Shown here: positions 53,970-63,418 of the stretch, one piece after another
How the letters are laid out: every line of letters begins with the position of its first letter
How positions within the stretch are numbered: position 1 is the first letter of the stretch
Origin: Gluconobacter roseus NBRC 3990
Lineage (GTDB): Bacteria; Pseudomonadota; Alphaproteobacteria; Acetobacterales; Acetobacteraceae
Length of the DNA: 64,000 bases
Direction of reading: 5' to 3'
Assembly: GCF_006538885.1 (NCBI RefSeq)
Contig: NZ_BJLY01000001.1
Coordinates: 558,001-622,000, forward strand
The notes under the pieces: generated by a model
The model's input: the letters and a program-made list of their open reading frames with translations, nothing else
Told to the model about the DNA's origin: nothing
The model's database searches: none
Position numbers and translations under genes: made by a program

Positions 53970-55409
53970 ATGGCCGAACGCATGTTGCAATTCGTCACCC
54001 ACCCCCAGGTGCTTCCGGAGAAGCGCGACGCCGCTGAACGCCGTCAGGATTTCGGGGAGATTTACCGTGGGTTTGCGCGCAGCCGTGCGGAAGAGCAGGC
54101 GTCGCGTTGCTCGCAGTGCGGGATTCCGTTCTGCTCCGTGCATTGTCCGCTGGGGAACAACATTCCCGACTGGCTGAAGCTGACGGCTGAGGACCGGCTG
54201 GAGGAAGCGTATGAGATGTCGTCCGCGACGAATACGTTTCCGGAGATCTGCGGGCGGATCTGTCCGCAGGACCGGCTGTGCGAAGGCAACTGCGTCATCA
54301 ACAAGGGCTTTGAGAGCGTCACCATTGGTGCTGTCGAGCGGTTCATTACTGAAAATGCGTTCGAGCAGGGTTGGGTGAAGCCTGCGCTTCCGGATCGTGA
54401 TCTGGGGCGGAGTGTCGGGATCGTGGGGTCCGGGCCTGCTGGGCTGGCCTGTGCGGAGCGGCTGCGGGCTCAGGGTTATGAGGTTCATGTCTATGAGCGT
54501 CAGGACCGTGTGGGCGGGTTGCTGACTTACGGGATTCCGAGCTTCAAGCTGGAAAAGCATGTGGTGGCGCGGCGTCATGCGCTGCTGGAAGAGCAGGGGA
54601 TCGTGTTCCATCTCTCCACGCCGGTTGGTTCGGGCGAGGGTGAGACGTCGCTTGAGGATCTGCGGGCGCGGCATGATGCGGTGTTTCTGGCGACGGGTGT
54701 GTATCGCTCGCGCGATGTGAAGGTGCCGGGGGCCGGGCTTGAGGGTGTTGTCGATGCGATCGACTTCCTGACGGCGTCGAACCGTCGCGGCTATGATGAA
54801 GATCCGGGCGAGGATGCAGCGCTTCATGCGAAAGGGCGTCGGGTCGTGGTCATTGGTGGTGGTGACACGGCCATGGACTGCGTGCGCACGTCGATCCGTC
54901 AGGGTGCCGAGCGTGTGACCTGTGTTTACCGTCGTGACCGGGCGAACATGCCGGGGTCGCGGCAGGAAGTTTACAATGCCGAGGAAGAGGGCGCGCATTT
55001 CGAATGGCTGGGCTCGCCAGAAGCGTTTCTGGGCGATGGCAGCGTCTCGGGTGTGCGGGTGCTGAAGATGCGTCTGGGGGCTCCGGATGCGTCGGGGCGC
55101 CGGTCCATCGAGGGTACGGGGCAGCATGACGTGATCGAGGGCGATCTGGTCATCAAGGCTCTGGGCTTTGATCCCGAGGATCTGCCGGGGCAGTTCAATG
55201 CGCCTGAGCTGGCCGTGACGCGCTGGGGCACGCTGACGGTGCCGCCGGGGGGCTTTGCGACGAGCCTTCCGGGTGTGTTTGCCGGTGGCGATATCGTGCG
55301 CGGGGCGAGCCTGGTTGTCTGGGCGATCAAGGACGGCCGGGATGCGGCCGATGCGATCCATCATCATCTGACTGAAACAATGACCGGTGCTCTGGAGGCC
55401 GCGGAATGA
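53970..55409 (+). CDS. gltD: Glutamate synthase small (beta) subunit
   Basis: 479-residue FAD/NADPH subunit of GOGAT, carrying electrons to GltB. Two Cys-rich 4Fe-4S sets: CSQCGIPFCSVHCPLGN and CGRICPQDRLCEGNC. FAD motif VGIVGSGPAGLACAERL, NADPH motif VVVIGGGDTAMDCVRT, and the terminal VFAGGDIVRGASLVVWAI. The ATG at 53970 has CAGGAG upstream; a longer in-frame start exists but lacks a site. Stop overlaps gltB by four bases. Confidence 0.96.
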   Translation: MAERMLQFVTHPQVLPEKRDAAERRQDFGEIYRGFARSRAEEQASRCSQCGIPFCSVHCPLGNNIPDWLKLTAEDRLEEAYEMSSATNTFPEICGRICPQDRLCEGNCVINKGFESVTIGAVERFITENAFEQGWVKPALPDRDLGRSVGIVGSGPAGLACAERLRAQGYEVHVYERQDRVGGLLTYGIPSFKLEKHVVARRHALLEEQGIVFHLSTPVGSGEGETSLEDLRARHDAVFLATGVYRSRDVKVPGAGLEGVVDAIDFLTASNRRGYDEDPGEDAALHAKGRRVVVIGGGDTAMDCVRTSIRQGAERVTCVYRRDRANMPGSRQEVYNAEEEGAHFEWLGSPEAFLGDGSVSGVRVLKMRLGAPDASGRRSIEGTGQHDVIEGDLVIKALGFDPEDLPGQFNAPELAVTRWGTLTVPPGGFATSLPGVFAGGDIVRGASLVVWAIKDGRDAADAIHHHLTETMTGALEAAE

Positions 55410-58400
55410 CCCAAGATCGTGACATGACTCACAATAACGATTTCATCCGCGAGTATGCCGAGAACGTCGAGCGTCTGAAGGGGCTGTATGACCCGTCGCA
55501 GGAGCGCGATTCCTGTGGTGTGGGTCTGGTCGCGTCGCTGGATGGCAAGCCGTCGCGCAGTGTAGTTCAGGCGGGTATCGAGGCGCTGGGCAATATCTGG
55601 CATCGCGGTGCGGTGGATGCGGATGGCAAGACCGGCGATGGTGCGGGCATTCATGTGGAAATCCCGCAGGATTTCTTTGCCGAGGCGATCCATAACGGCT
55701 CCAGCGATGATACGATCGACGGGCGCATTGCGGTGGGCATGGTGTTCCTGCCCAAGACCGATCTGGGGTCACAGGAGCGGGGCCGTCAGATCATCGAGAC
55801 GGAGATCCTGAACTTTGGTTACGGGATTTATGGCTGGCGTCAGGTGCCGATTGATACGGCCTGCATTGGCGAGAAGGCCAACCAGACGCGGCCGGAGATC
55901 GAGCAGATCATGATCCGCAACCGGCTTGGCCGGTCCGAGGACGAGTTCGAGCGCGACCTTTATGTGCTGCGTCGGCGGATCGAGAAGCAGGCCACGGCGC
56001 AGCAGGTTGATCTGTATGTGTGTTCGATGTCCTGCCGCTCAGTGATCTACAAGGGCATGTTCCTGGCCGAGAACCTGACGGACTTCTATCCGGATCTGCT
56101 GGATGAGCGGTTCGTGTCGCGGTTTGCGATCTATCATCAGCGGTATTCGACCAACACGTTCCCGACCTGGAAGCTGGCCCAGCCGTTCCGCAAGGTGGCG
56201 CATAACGGCGAGATCAACACGATTTCGGGCAATACGAACTGGATGCGCTCGCATGAGACGCGGCTCGCGCATCCGGAGCTGGACCCGTACATGGCGGATC
56301 TCAAGCCTGTGGTGCAGGCTGCGGGTTCGGATACGGCGGCGCTGGATAATGTGTTCGAGCTGCTGACTTTCGCCGGGCGGGATGCGCCGATGGCGAAGAC
56401 GATGCTGGTGCCGGCCTCTGGCGGTGCGAATTCGGCGATGTCGGATGCGGCGCGGGCGCTGTTCCGGTACTGCAATGCGGTGATTGAGCCCTGGGATGGT
56501 CCGGCGGCTTTGTGTGCGACGGATGGGCGCTGGGTTGTGGCGGGGCTGGACCGGGCGGGTCTGCGGCCGCTGCGGTACAGCATCACGCAGGATGGTCTGC
56601 TTATTGTGGGCTCCGAGACCGGGATGGTCCGGGTGCCGGATGCGCGGGTGAAGAGCCGGGGGCGGCTTGGGCCGGGGCAGACGCTGGCGCTGGATCTGAA
56701 GGAGGGGCGGCTTTACCAGTCCGAGGAGCTGCTGGAGATGCTGGCGTCGCGTCAGGATTTTCAGGGCTGGGTGAAGCATATCCGTGATATCGAGCCAATC
56801 GTTCGGGATGTGGTTGAGCCTGAGGCGCTGGACCCGGATGTGCTGCGGCGGCATCAGGTGGCGGTCAGTCTGACGCATGAGGAGCTGGAGACCATTCTGC
56901 ACCCGATGGTGGAGAATGCGGCCGAGGCTCTGGGGTCGATGGGCGATGATACGCCGCTTCAGGTTCTGTCCACGATCTATCGCGGGCTGGCGCATTATTT
57001 CCGTCAGGGGTTCAGTCAGGTGACGAACCCGCCGATCGATTCCCTGCGTGAGACGCGGGTGATGAGTCTGGTCACACGGCTGGGCAATCTGGGGAATATT
57101 CTCGATCAGGCGCCGGAACAGTGCGATCTGTTGCAGTTGCCGAGCCCGGTTCTCACGATCGGTGAGTTTGACGAGCTGCGGAAGGTCTGTGGCGAGAATG
57201 CGGGTGTGATCGACTGCACCTTCCCGGCCGAAGAGGGGGAGGAAGGTCTGCGGGCGGCGATTGCGTCCATCCGGGCTCAGGCGGAGGATCATGTTCGCGG
57301 CGGGTGCACGCATCTGTTCTTGACGGACGACAATACGGATGCGACGCGCGTTGCGATTCCGATGATTCTTGCGACTGCGGCCGTGCATATTCATCTGGTG
57401 CGCAATTCGCTGCGGACGTTCACATCGCTGAACGTGCGGACGTCGGGAGCGATCGATGTTCATGCGATTGCCGTGACGATTGGCGTGGGCGCGACGACGG
57501 TGAACCCGGCTCTGGCACAGTATTGCGTGGCGGACCGGCTGCGGCGCGGGCTGTTTGGCAAGATGTCGCTTCGTGAGGCGATGGAGCGGTATCGCAAGGC
57601 CGTGGACAAGGGTCTGCTGAAGATCATGTCCAAGTCGGGCATTTCGATCATTTCGGCCTATCGTGGCGGGTATAATTTCGAGGCGATCGGGTTGTCCCGT
57701 GCGCTGGTGGCGGAGTTCTTCCCGGGGATGCCGTCGCGGATTTCGGGGATTGGTCTGCCGGGGATTGCGCGCAACATTCTTGGCGCACATGCGGCGGCGT
57801 GGGACCGGAGGGTTGAGGCTCTGCCGGTCGGTGGGCGTTACAAGCTGCGGCGTCAGGGTGAGACGCATGCGTTCTCGGGGCAGCTCGTGCACATGCTCCA
57901 GAGTGCGGTGACGGCGAACAGCTTTACGCTGTACCGGCGTTATGCGGATGCGGTGCGTCAGATGCCGCCGGTGGCGCTGCGTGATCTGCTGGATTTCAAG
58001 CCGGCCCATGCGCCGGTTCCGGTGGATGAAGTGGAGAGCATCACGCAGATCCGCCGTCGTCTGGTGGCGCCGGGGATTTCGCTGGGCGCACTGAGCCCGG
58101 AGGCGCATGAGACGCTGGCGATTGCCATGAACAGGATCGGCGCGAAGTCCGATTCCGGTGAGGGTGGCGAGGATGCCGAGCGGTCCAAGCCGCGTCCGAA
58201 CGGGGACAATGCGTCTTCGGCGATCAAGCAGGTGGCGTCCGGGCGTTTTGGCGTGACCGCGCAGTATCTGAATGACTGCCGCGAGATCGAGATCAAGATG
58301 GCGCAGGGTGCGAAGCCCGGCGAGGGCGGGCAGCTGCCGGGCTTCAAGGTGACGGAGCTGATCGGGCGTCTGCGTCATGCGACGCCGGGGGTGACGCTGA

Positions 58401-59941
58401 TTTCGCCGCCGCATCATGACATCTATTCGATCGAGGATCTGGCGCAGCTCATTTACGATCTCAAGCAGATCAATCCGACGGCGACCGTGACGGTCAAGCT
58501 CGTTGCACGGACAGGCATCGGTACGATTGCGGCTGGTGTGGCGAAGGCCAAGGCGGATGCGATCCTGATTTCCGGCCATTCGGGCGGAACGGGTGCGAGC
58601 CCGCAGTCTTCGATCCATTATGCGGGTCTGCCCTGGGAGATGGGGCTGTCGGAGGCGCATCAGGTGCTGATGCTGAACCGGCTGCGTCATCGTCTGGTGC
58701 TGCGCACCGATGGTGGCATCAAGACGGGGCGTGACGTTGTCATGGCGGCAATGCTGGGTGCGGAAGAGTTCGGTATTGGTACGGCTGCGCTCGTGGCGAT
58801 GGGCTGCATCATGGTGCGTCAGTGCCACTCCAACACCTGCCCTGTGGGCGTGTGTGTGCAGGATGAGAAGCTGCGGGAGAAGTTCGGGGGATCGCCTGAG
58901 AAGGTCATCAACCTGTTCACGCTGATTGCGGAAGACATCCGGCATATTCTGGCGGATCTGGGTGTGCGGTCGCTTGAAGAGGTGATCGGGCGGACGGATA
59001 TGCTGCGTCAGGTGTCGCGTGGTGCGGATTATCTGGATGATCTGGATCTGAACTCGCTGCTGGTTCAGGCCGATCCGGGTGGTCATGCGCGGTTCTGCAC
59101 CCGTGAGGGGCGCAACGAGGTTCCCGAGACGCTGGACGGGCAGATCATCCCGGATGCGACGGCGCTGTTCGAGCGTCGGGAGAAGCTGCATCTGCATTAC
59201 ACGGTGCAGAACACGCATCGTGCGATCGGCACGCGGGTTTCGGGGCTGATTACGCGCAAGTTCGGCATGAAGGAGCTTCCGGAAGGACAGCTTACGCTGT
59301 CGCTGCGCGGGTCTGCCGGGCAGTCTCTGGGTGCGTTTGGTGTGCAGGGGCTCAAGATCGAGGTCGAGGGCGATGCCAACGACTATGTCGGCAAAGGGCT
59401 TTCGGGGGCGACGATTGTTGTCCGCAAGTCACCGGCGGCACAGTGGGCGTCCGAGCAGAGCGCGATTGTTGGCAACACGGTCCTGTATGGAGCGACGGCG
59501 GGTTCGCTGTTTGCGGCCGGGCAGGCGGGTGAGCGCTTTGCGGCGCGTAACTCCGGTGCGACGGCTGTGGTCGAGGGCTGTGGCTCGAATGGCTGTGAAT
59601 ACATGACCGGCGGGACGGTCGTGATCCTTGGGGAGACGGGCGACAATTTCGGCGCCGGTTTCACGGGGGGCATGGCTTATGTGCTGGATGTGAAGGGGCG
59701 GTTTGAGGCCCAGATTAATCCCGACACGGTGATCTGGAGCCGTGTGCAGGCTGGCAGCCGCTGGGATCAGGAGCTTCGGGCTCTGGTGGAGCGGCATGTG
59801 GCGGAGACGGGCAGCACCTATGCTGCGGATCTGCTGCATTGCTGGGAGCGGACGCTGGAGCGGTTCTGGCATGTTGTTCCGCGCGATTATGCGCGGATCA
59901 TCGGTTATGTTCAGGAAGACCTGTCGCAGCTTTCGGCCTGA
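55406..59941 (+). CDS. gltB: Glutamate synthase large (alpha) subunit
   Basis: 1511-residue ammonia-assimilating enzyme that converts glutamine and 2-oxoglutarate to two glutamates. The class II glutaminase domain has its nucleophile Cys at 37 (RDSCGVGLVAS) after a 36-residue propeptide. The central domain and FMN-binding synthase domain follow (ISGHSGGTGASPQSSIHYAG), with the [3Fe-4S] motif Cx5Cx4C in CIMVRQCHSNTCPVG, and the C-terminal beta-helix rich in Gly (GSNGCEYMTGGTVVILGETGDNFGAGFTGG). Translationally coupled to gltD, though the order gltD-gltB is the reverse of E. coli. Confidence 0.97.
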   Translation: MTQDRDMTHNNDFIREYAENVERLKGLYDPSQERDSCGVGLVASLDGKPSRSVVQAGIEALGNIWHRGAVDADGKTGDGAGIHVEIPQDFFAEAIHNGSSDDTIDGRIAVGMVFLPKTDLGSQERGRQIIETEILNFGYGIYGWRQVPIDTACIGEKANQTRPEIEQIMIRNRLGRSEDEFERDLYVLRRRIEKQATAQQVDLYVCSMSCRSVIYKGMFLAENLTDFYPDLLDERFVSRFAIYHQRYSTNTFPTWKLAQPFRKVAHNGEINTISGNTNWMRSHETRLAHPELDPYMADLKPVVQAAGSDTAALDNVFELLTFAGRDAPMAKTMLVPASGGANSAMSDAARALFRYCNAVIEPWDGPAALCATDGRWVVAGLDRAGLRPLRYSITQDGLLIVGSETGMVRVPDARVKSRGRLGPGQTLALDLKEGRLYQSEELLEMLASRQDFQGWVKHIRDIEPIVRDVVEPEALDPDVLRRHQVAVSLTHEELETILHPMVENAAEALGSMGDDTPLQVLSTIYRGLAHYFRQGFSQVTNPPIDSLRETRVMSLVTRLGNLGNILDQAPEQCDLLQLPSPVLTIGEFDELRKVCGENAGVIDCTFPAEEGEEGLRAAIASIRAQAEDHVRGGCTHLFLTDDNTDATRVAIPMILATAAVHIHLVRNSLRTFTSLNVRTSGAIDVHAIAVTIGVGATTVNPALAQYCVADRLRRGLFGKMSLREAMERYRKAVDKGLLKIMSKSGISIISAYRGGYNFEAIGLSRALVAEFFPGMPSRISGIGLPGIARNILGAHAAAWDRRVEALPVGGRYKLRRQGETHAFSGQLVHMLQSAVTANSFTLYRRYADAVRQMPPVALRDLLDFKPAHAPVPVDEVESITQIRRRLVAPGISLGALSPEAHETLAIAMNRIGAKSDSGEGGEDAERSKPRPNGDNASSAIKQVASGRFGVTAQYLNDCREIEIKMAQGAKPGEGGQLPGFKVTELIGRLRHATPGVTLISPPHHDIYSIEDLAQLIYDLKQINPTATVTVKLVARTGIGTIAAGVAKAKADAILISGHSGGTGASPQSSIHYAGLPWEMGLSEAHQVLMLNRLRHRLVLRTDGGIKTGRDVVMAAMLGAEEFGIGTAALVAMGCIMVRQCHSNTCPVGVCVQDEKLREKFGGSPEKVINLFTLIAEDIRHILADLGVRSLEEVIGRTDMLRQVSRGADYLDDLDLNSLLVQADPGGHARFCTREGRNEVPETLDGQIIPDATALFERREKLHLHYTVQNTHRAIGTRVSGLITRKFGMKELPEGQLTLSLRGSAGQSLGAFGVQGLKIEVEGDANDYVGKGLSGATIVVRKSPAAQWASEQSAIVGNTVLYGATAGSLFAAGQAGERFAARNSGATAVVEGCGSNGCEYMTGGTVVILGETGDNFGAGFTGGMAYVLDVKGRFEAQINPDTVIWSRVQAGSRWDQELRALVERHVAETGSTYAADLLHCWERTLERFWHVVPRDYARIIGYVQEDLSQLSA

Positions 59942-59955
59942 GAGCCGGAGCATTG

Positions 59956-59981
59956 GGGAGCCTCCTGCCGGGGAGGCTCCC
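59956..59981 (+). terminator. GC-rich hairpin after gltB
   Basis: GGGAGCCTCC (59956-59965) pairs perfectly with GGAGGCTCCC (59972-59981) across a 6-base loop, 15 bases past the gltB stop. No T run follows, so termination may be partial or it may protect the mRNA end. Confidence 0.5.
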
Positions 59982-60092
59982 GTCCGGACGGGACGAGTCG
60001 TCCAGTACAATTCCGGTAAGATACAAAATGAATAAAATGCCCCCCGGGGGTATTTTTGCGTAAAGTGGCGGAAAATCCGGGATGCGGGCTCT

Positions 60093-60110
60093 GTAGTGGT
60101 TTTACACTAC
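60093..60110. repeat. Short inverted repeat upstream of the oligoendopeptidase
   Basis: GTAGTG (60093-60098) and CACTAC (60105-60110) around GTTTTA, 57 bases before the gene start. Could be an operator; evidence is limited to symmetry and position. Confidence 0.25.
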
Positions 60111-60166
60111 GGATTTGTCATCAACATCCCGTTTGACGGCGGGGATTGTGGCTCTAAGGTCGGGAT

Positions 60167-61981
60167 ATGACCATGCTCTTTTCTGCCGCTGACGGCACGC
60201 CGAATTCGTCCTCCGGGGAGCAGATGCCTCCCCGCTGGGATCTCTCTGATCTTTATGCGTCGCCGGAAGATCCGGTGCTGGCTTCGGATTTCGATCGCTG
60301 GGCCGGGGCGGCGCGCAGTTTCTGCGAAACGTATAAGGGGCGTCTGGAGACGCTGAGCGGCGCGGAGCTGGCGGCGGCATTTGCGGAGTATGAGGCGATT
60401 GAGGAGGGCCTGGGGAAGATCGGGTCTTTCTCCAGTCTCGGCTTTGCGGCGCATACGACCGATCCGGTCTGGGGGCGGTTTGCGCAGGGTGTGCAGGAGC
60501 GGATGACGGAGGTGGCCTCCGATCTGATGTTCTTCACGCTGGAGCTGAACCGGATTCCGGATGAGGTGCTGGCTCGGATCTGCGAGGCGCAGGAAATGCG
60601 CAAATGGGATCCGTATCTGCGGGACCTGCGGATGTATCGGCCGTATCAGCTTTCCGATGAGGTCGAACAGGTGCTGATGGACAAGTCGGTGACGGGGCGC
60701 AATGCCTGGAACCGGCTGTTCGACGAGACGATGGCGACGCTGAGTGTCACGATCGATGGTGAGGAAAAGCCGCTCGGTGAGGCGTTCAATCTGCTGACGA
60801 ATGCGGATCGTGAGAAGCGCGAGGGTGCGGCGCAGCAGATCAGTGCGGTGCTGGGTGAGAACTCGCGTCTGCTGACGATGATTACCAACACGCTCGCCAA
60901 GGACAAGGCGATCGGGGACAAGCTGCGCGGGTATCCGCGCCCGACGAGCTCGCGCAATCTGACGAATATGGTCGAGGACGAGGTCGTCGATGCGCTGGTG
61001 GGCGCGGTGGACGAGGCCTATCCGCGGCTGGCGCACCGGTATTATGCGCTCAAGGCGAAGTGGCTCGGGCTGGAAAAGCTGGAGCACTGGGACCGCAATG
61101 CACCGCTTCCGGGTGTTGAGGCGCGGAAGATTGACTGGGAGCAGGGCAAGGAGATCGTGCGCACGGCCTATGCCGGGTTTGATCCGGGTCTGGGCGAGAT
61201 CGTGAACCGGTTCCTGACGCATCCCTGGATTGATGCGGCACCCGTGGCGGGCAAGTCTTCAGGGGCGTTCTCCCATTCCTGCGTGCCATCGGTGCATCCG
61301 TATATCCTGATGAACTATCGCGGGCAGCCGCGGGACGTCATGACGCTGGCGCATGAGCTGGGGCATGGCGTGCATCAGACGCTGGCCGGGCAGAAGCAGG
61401 GCTATCTGAATGCGGATACGCCGCTGACGCTGGCGGAGACGGCGTCGGTGTTTGGCGAGATGCTGACGTTCCAGTCGCTGCTGGATGCGGAGAGCAATCC
61501 GAAGCGCCGTCGTCACATGCTGGCGGCGAAGGTCGAGGACATGCTGAACACGGTTGTCCGGCAGATCGCGTTCTACCAGTTTGAAGTGAAGGTTCATGAC
61601 GAGCGGGCGAAGGGTGAGCTTTCGCCGGAGCGTCTGGGGGAAATCTGGCGTGAGGTTCAGGTCCGGAGTCTGGGGCCGGCCTTCCATTTCACACCGGATT
61701 ATGACCTCTACTGGTCGTATATTCCGCATTTCGTGCATTCGCCGTTCTATGTTTATGCGTATGCTTTCGGGGACTGTCTGGTGAATGCGCTTTATGGCGT
61801 TTATCAGGAGAAGCCTGAGGGTTTTGCTGCGAAATACCGCACCATGCTCGAAGCAGGCGGGACGCTGCGTCACAAGGAACTGCTCGCTCCCTTCGGACTT
61901 GATGCGACAGATCCGGGTTTCTGGCGTAAAGGACTGGATGTGATCTCGGGACTGATTGATCAGCTCGAGCAGGAGGACTGA
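60167..61981 (+). CDS. pepF: M3-family oligoendopeptidase (PepF type)
   Basis: 604-residue cytoplasmic zinc metallopeptidase that degrades short peptides. The zinc motif HELGH at H396-E397-H400 lies in DVMTLAHELGHGVHQTLAG, with the third ligand Glu in LTLAETASVFGEML. N-terminal half is the helical PepF domain (RWDLSDLYASPEDP start). AFGDCLVNALYGVYQ is typical of the family's end. A second ATG lies two codons on. Nine bases separate it from the UbiB-like kinase gene. Confidence 0.93.
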   Translation: MTMLFSAADGTPNSSSGEQMPPRWDLSDLYASPEDPVLASDFDRWAGAARSFCETYKGRLETLSGAELAAAFAEYEAIEEGLGKIGSFSSLGFAAHTTDPVWGRFAQGVQERMTEVASDLMFFTLELNRIPDEVLARICEAQEMRKWDPYLRDLRMYRPYQLSDEVEQVLMDKSVTGRNAWNRLFDETMATLSVTIDGEEKPLGEAFNLLTNADREKREGAAQQISAVLGENSRLLTMITNTLAKDKAIGDKLRGYPRPTSSRNLTNMVEDEVVDALVGAVDEAYPRLAHRYYALKAKWLGLEKLEHWDRNAPLPGVEARKIDWEQGKEIVRTAYAGFDPGLGEIVNRFLTHPWIDAAPVAGKSSGAFSHSCVPSVHPYILMNYRGQPRDVMTLAHELGHGVHQTLAGQKQGYLNADTPLTLAETASVFGEMLTFQSLLDAESNPKRRRHMLAAKVEDMLNTVVRQIAFYQFEVKVHDERAKGELSPERLGEIWREVQVRSLGPAFHFTPDYDLYWSYIPHFVHSPFYVYAYAFGDCLVNALYGVYQEKPEGFAAKYRTMLEAGGTLRHKELLAPFGLDATDPGFWRKGLDVISGLIDQLEQED

Positions 61982-61989
61982 GGAGCATC

Positions 61990-63351
61990 ATGGCGAGGGA
62001 TCTCGACAACACCGGCCTCATGGGGGAGCTGCGTCGCATGGCGCGGACCTCCGGCGCGGTCGGCGGCATTGCGGCGCGGATGGCGGGCAGTCGTCTGGGC
62101 TTCAAGACGGATAAGGGCGTTCATGCAGAGGGCCTGAAGTCCGCGTTGGGAAATCTCAAGGGGCCGCTGATGAAGGCGGCCCAGCTTCTCTCGACCATTC
62201 CCGGCGCACTGCCCGAAGAATATGCCGATGAGCTGGCGCATCTGCAGTCCAACGCGCCGCCGATGGGCTGGAGCTTTGTGCGCCGTCGCATGCAGGCCGA
62301 GCTTGGGGCGGGATGGGAAAAGCATTTCCGCTCCTTCAGTCATGAAGCCGTGGCGGCGGCGTCGCTCGGGCAGGTGCACCGGGCGCGGCTGGTCGATGGG
62401 CGCGAAGTGGCGTGCAAGCTGCAATATCCGGACATGCAGGCAGCCGTGGATTCGGATTTGCGGCAGTTCCGGGCGGCGCTGGGTATTTACCGGCAGTTCG
62501 AGACGGCGATCCGTCAGGACGAGGTCTATACCGAGCTGGCGGACCGGCTGCGTGAAGAGCTGGATTACCGGCGTGAGGCGAGTCATCTGCGTCTGTACCG
62601 GGACATGCTTGCGGACACACCCGAAGTGACGGTGCCGGCTCCGGTCGAGGCGCTGTCCACCGGGCGGCTGCTGACGATGGACTGGGTGAGCGGGCGCAGC
62701 ATGCGGGCCGTTCTGGACCAGAACCTGCCGCAGGAAGATCGCAATGCGATGGCGACGGCGCTGTTCAAGGCCTGGTACACGCCGGTCTATCGCTATGGTG
62801 TCATTCACGGTGACCCGCATATGGGCAATTTCACCGTGCGGGACGATTATGGTCTGAATCTGCTGGATTTCGGGGCTGTTCGGGTCTTCTCGCCACGCTT
62901 TGTGGAAGGGGTCATCGACCTGTTCACGGCGCTGCGGGAGAACAACGAGGAACTGGCGTTCCATGCGTATAGCAAATGGGGCTTCCAGGGCATTTCACGC
63001 GAGACGGCGAATATCCTGAATGAATGGGCGAAGTTCTTCTACCGGCCGCTGATGACGGACCGGGTGTGCTCCATGCAGGAGAGCAATGATCCGGCTGAGG
63101 CGCGTCAGGTTCTGGAGAAGGTCTATGACGGGCTGAAGCGCACGGGTGGTGTGAAGCTGCCGCGTGAGTTCGTGCTGATGGACCGTTCGGCGATCGGGCT
63201 TGGAAGCGCGTTCCTGCGTCTGGAGGCGCGGCTGAACTGGCACCGGATGTTCGAGGAGCTGATCGAGGGCTTTGACGTGAATGTGCTGGCGCAGCGTCAG
63301 AAGGACGCTCTGGCCAAGGCGAAGGTGCCGCCGGCGCTGTCTTCGCTCTAA
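61990..63351 (+). CDS. ABC1/UbiB/AarF-family protein kinase-like protein
   Basis: 453-residue atypical kinase of the UbiB family, linked to ubiquinone synthesis or isoprenoid lipid handling. The family KxGQ motif appears as KAAQ (62-65), the Ala-rich loop is VAAASLGQVHRARL (121-134), followed by the ATP Lys K143 in ACKLQYPD. The catalytic and metal segments are YGVIHGDPHMGNFTV and LNLLDFGAVRVF. No C-terminal membrane helices are obvious, unlike UbiB, so it may be a soluble paralogue. GAGGAG precedes the ATG. Confidence 0.9.
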   Translation: MARDLDNTGLMGELRRMARTSGAVGGIAARMAGSRLGFKTDKGVHAEGLKSALGNLKGPLMKAAQLLSTIPGALPEEYADELAHLQSNAPPMGWSFVRRRMQAELGAGWEKHFRSFSHEAVAAASLGQVHRARLVDGREVACKLQYPDMQAAVDSDLRQFRAALGIYRQFETAIRQDEVYTELADRLREELDYRREASHLRLYRDMLADTPEVTVPAPVEALSTGRLLTMDWVSGRSMRAVLDQNLPQEDRNAMATALFKAWYTPVYRYGVIHGDPHMGNFTVRDDYGLNLLDFGAVRVFSPRFVEGVIDLFTALRENNEELAFHAYSKWGFQGISRETANILNEWAKFFYRPLMTDRVCSMQESNDPAEARQVLEKVYDGLKRTGGVKLPREFVLMDRSAIGLGSAFLRLEARLNWHRMFEELIEGFDVNVLAQRQKDALAKAKVPPALSSL

Positions 63352-63372
63352 GGGCTTTCCGGTCATGGAAAA

Positions 63373-63406
63373 GGGGCGCTTCCTTTGCGGGAAGCGCCCC
63401 TTTTTT
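63373..63406. terminator. Bidirectional terminator, UbiB-like gene / glucose dehydrogenase
   Basis: Perfect 11-base stem GGGGCGCTTCC (63373-63383) with GGAAGCGCCCC (63390-63400), 6-base loop, T6 on the right and A4 on the left. It lies between the two convergent genes. Confidence 0.92.
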
Positions 63407-63418
63407 GTGTCTGCGCTC

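Noticed and set aside
53862-55367. Antisense open frame of 501 codons across gltD
   Set aside because: No domain or ribosome site; gltD on the plus strand is complete.
56039-59218. Antisense open frame of about 1059 codons within gltB
   Set aside because: Arg/His-rich composition with no recognisable motif; it is the mirror of the high-G+C codon pattern of gltB, which has all expected domains.
60041-60050. Palindrome CCCCCGGGGG upstream of pepF
   Set aside because: No loop for a hairpin and simple composition; likely chance in G+C-rich DNA.
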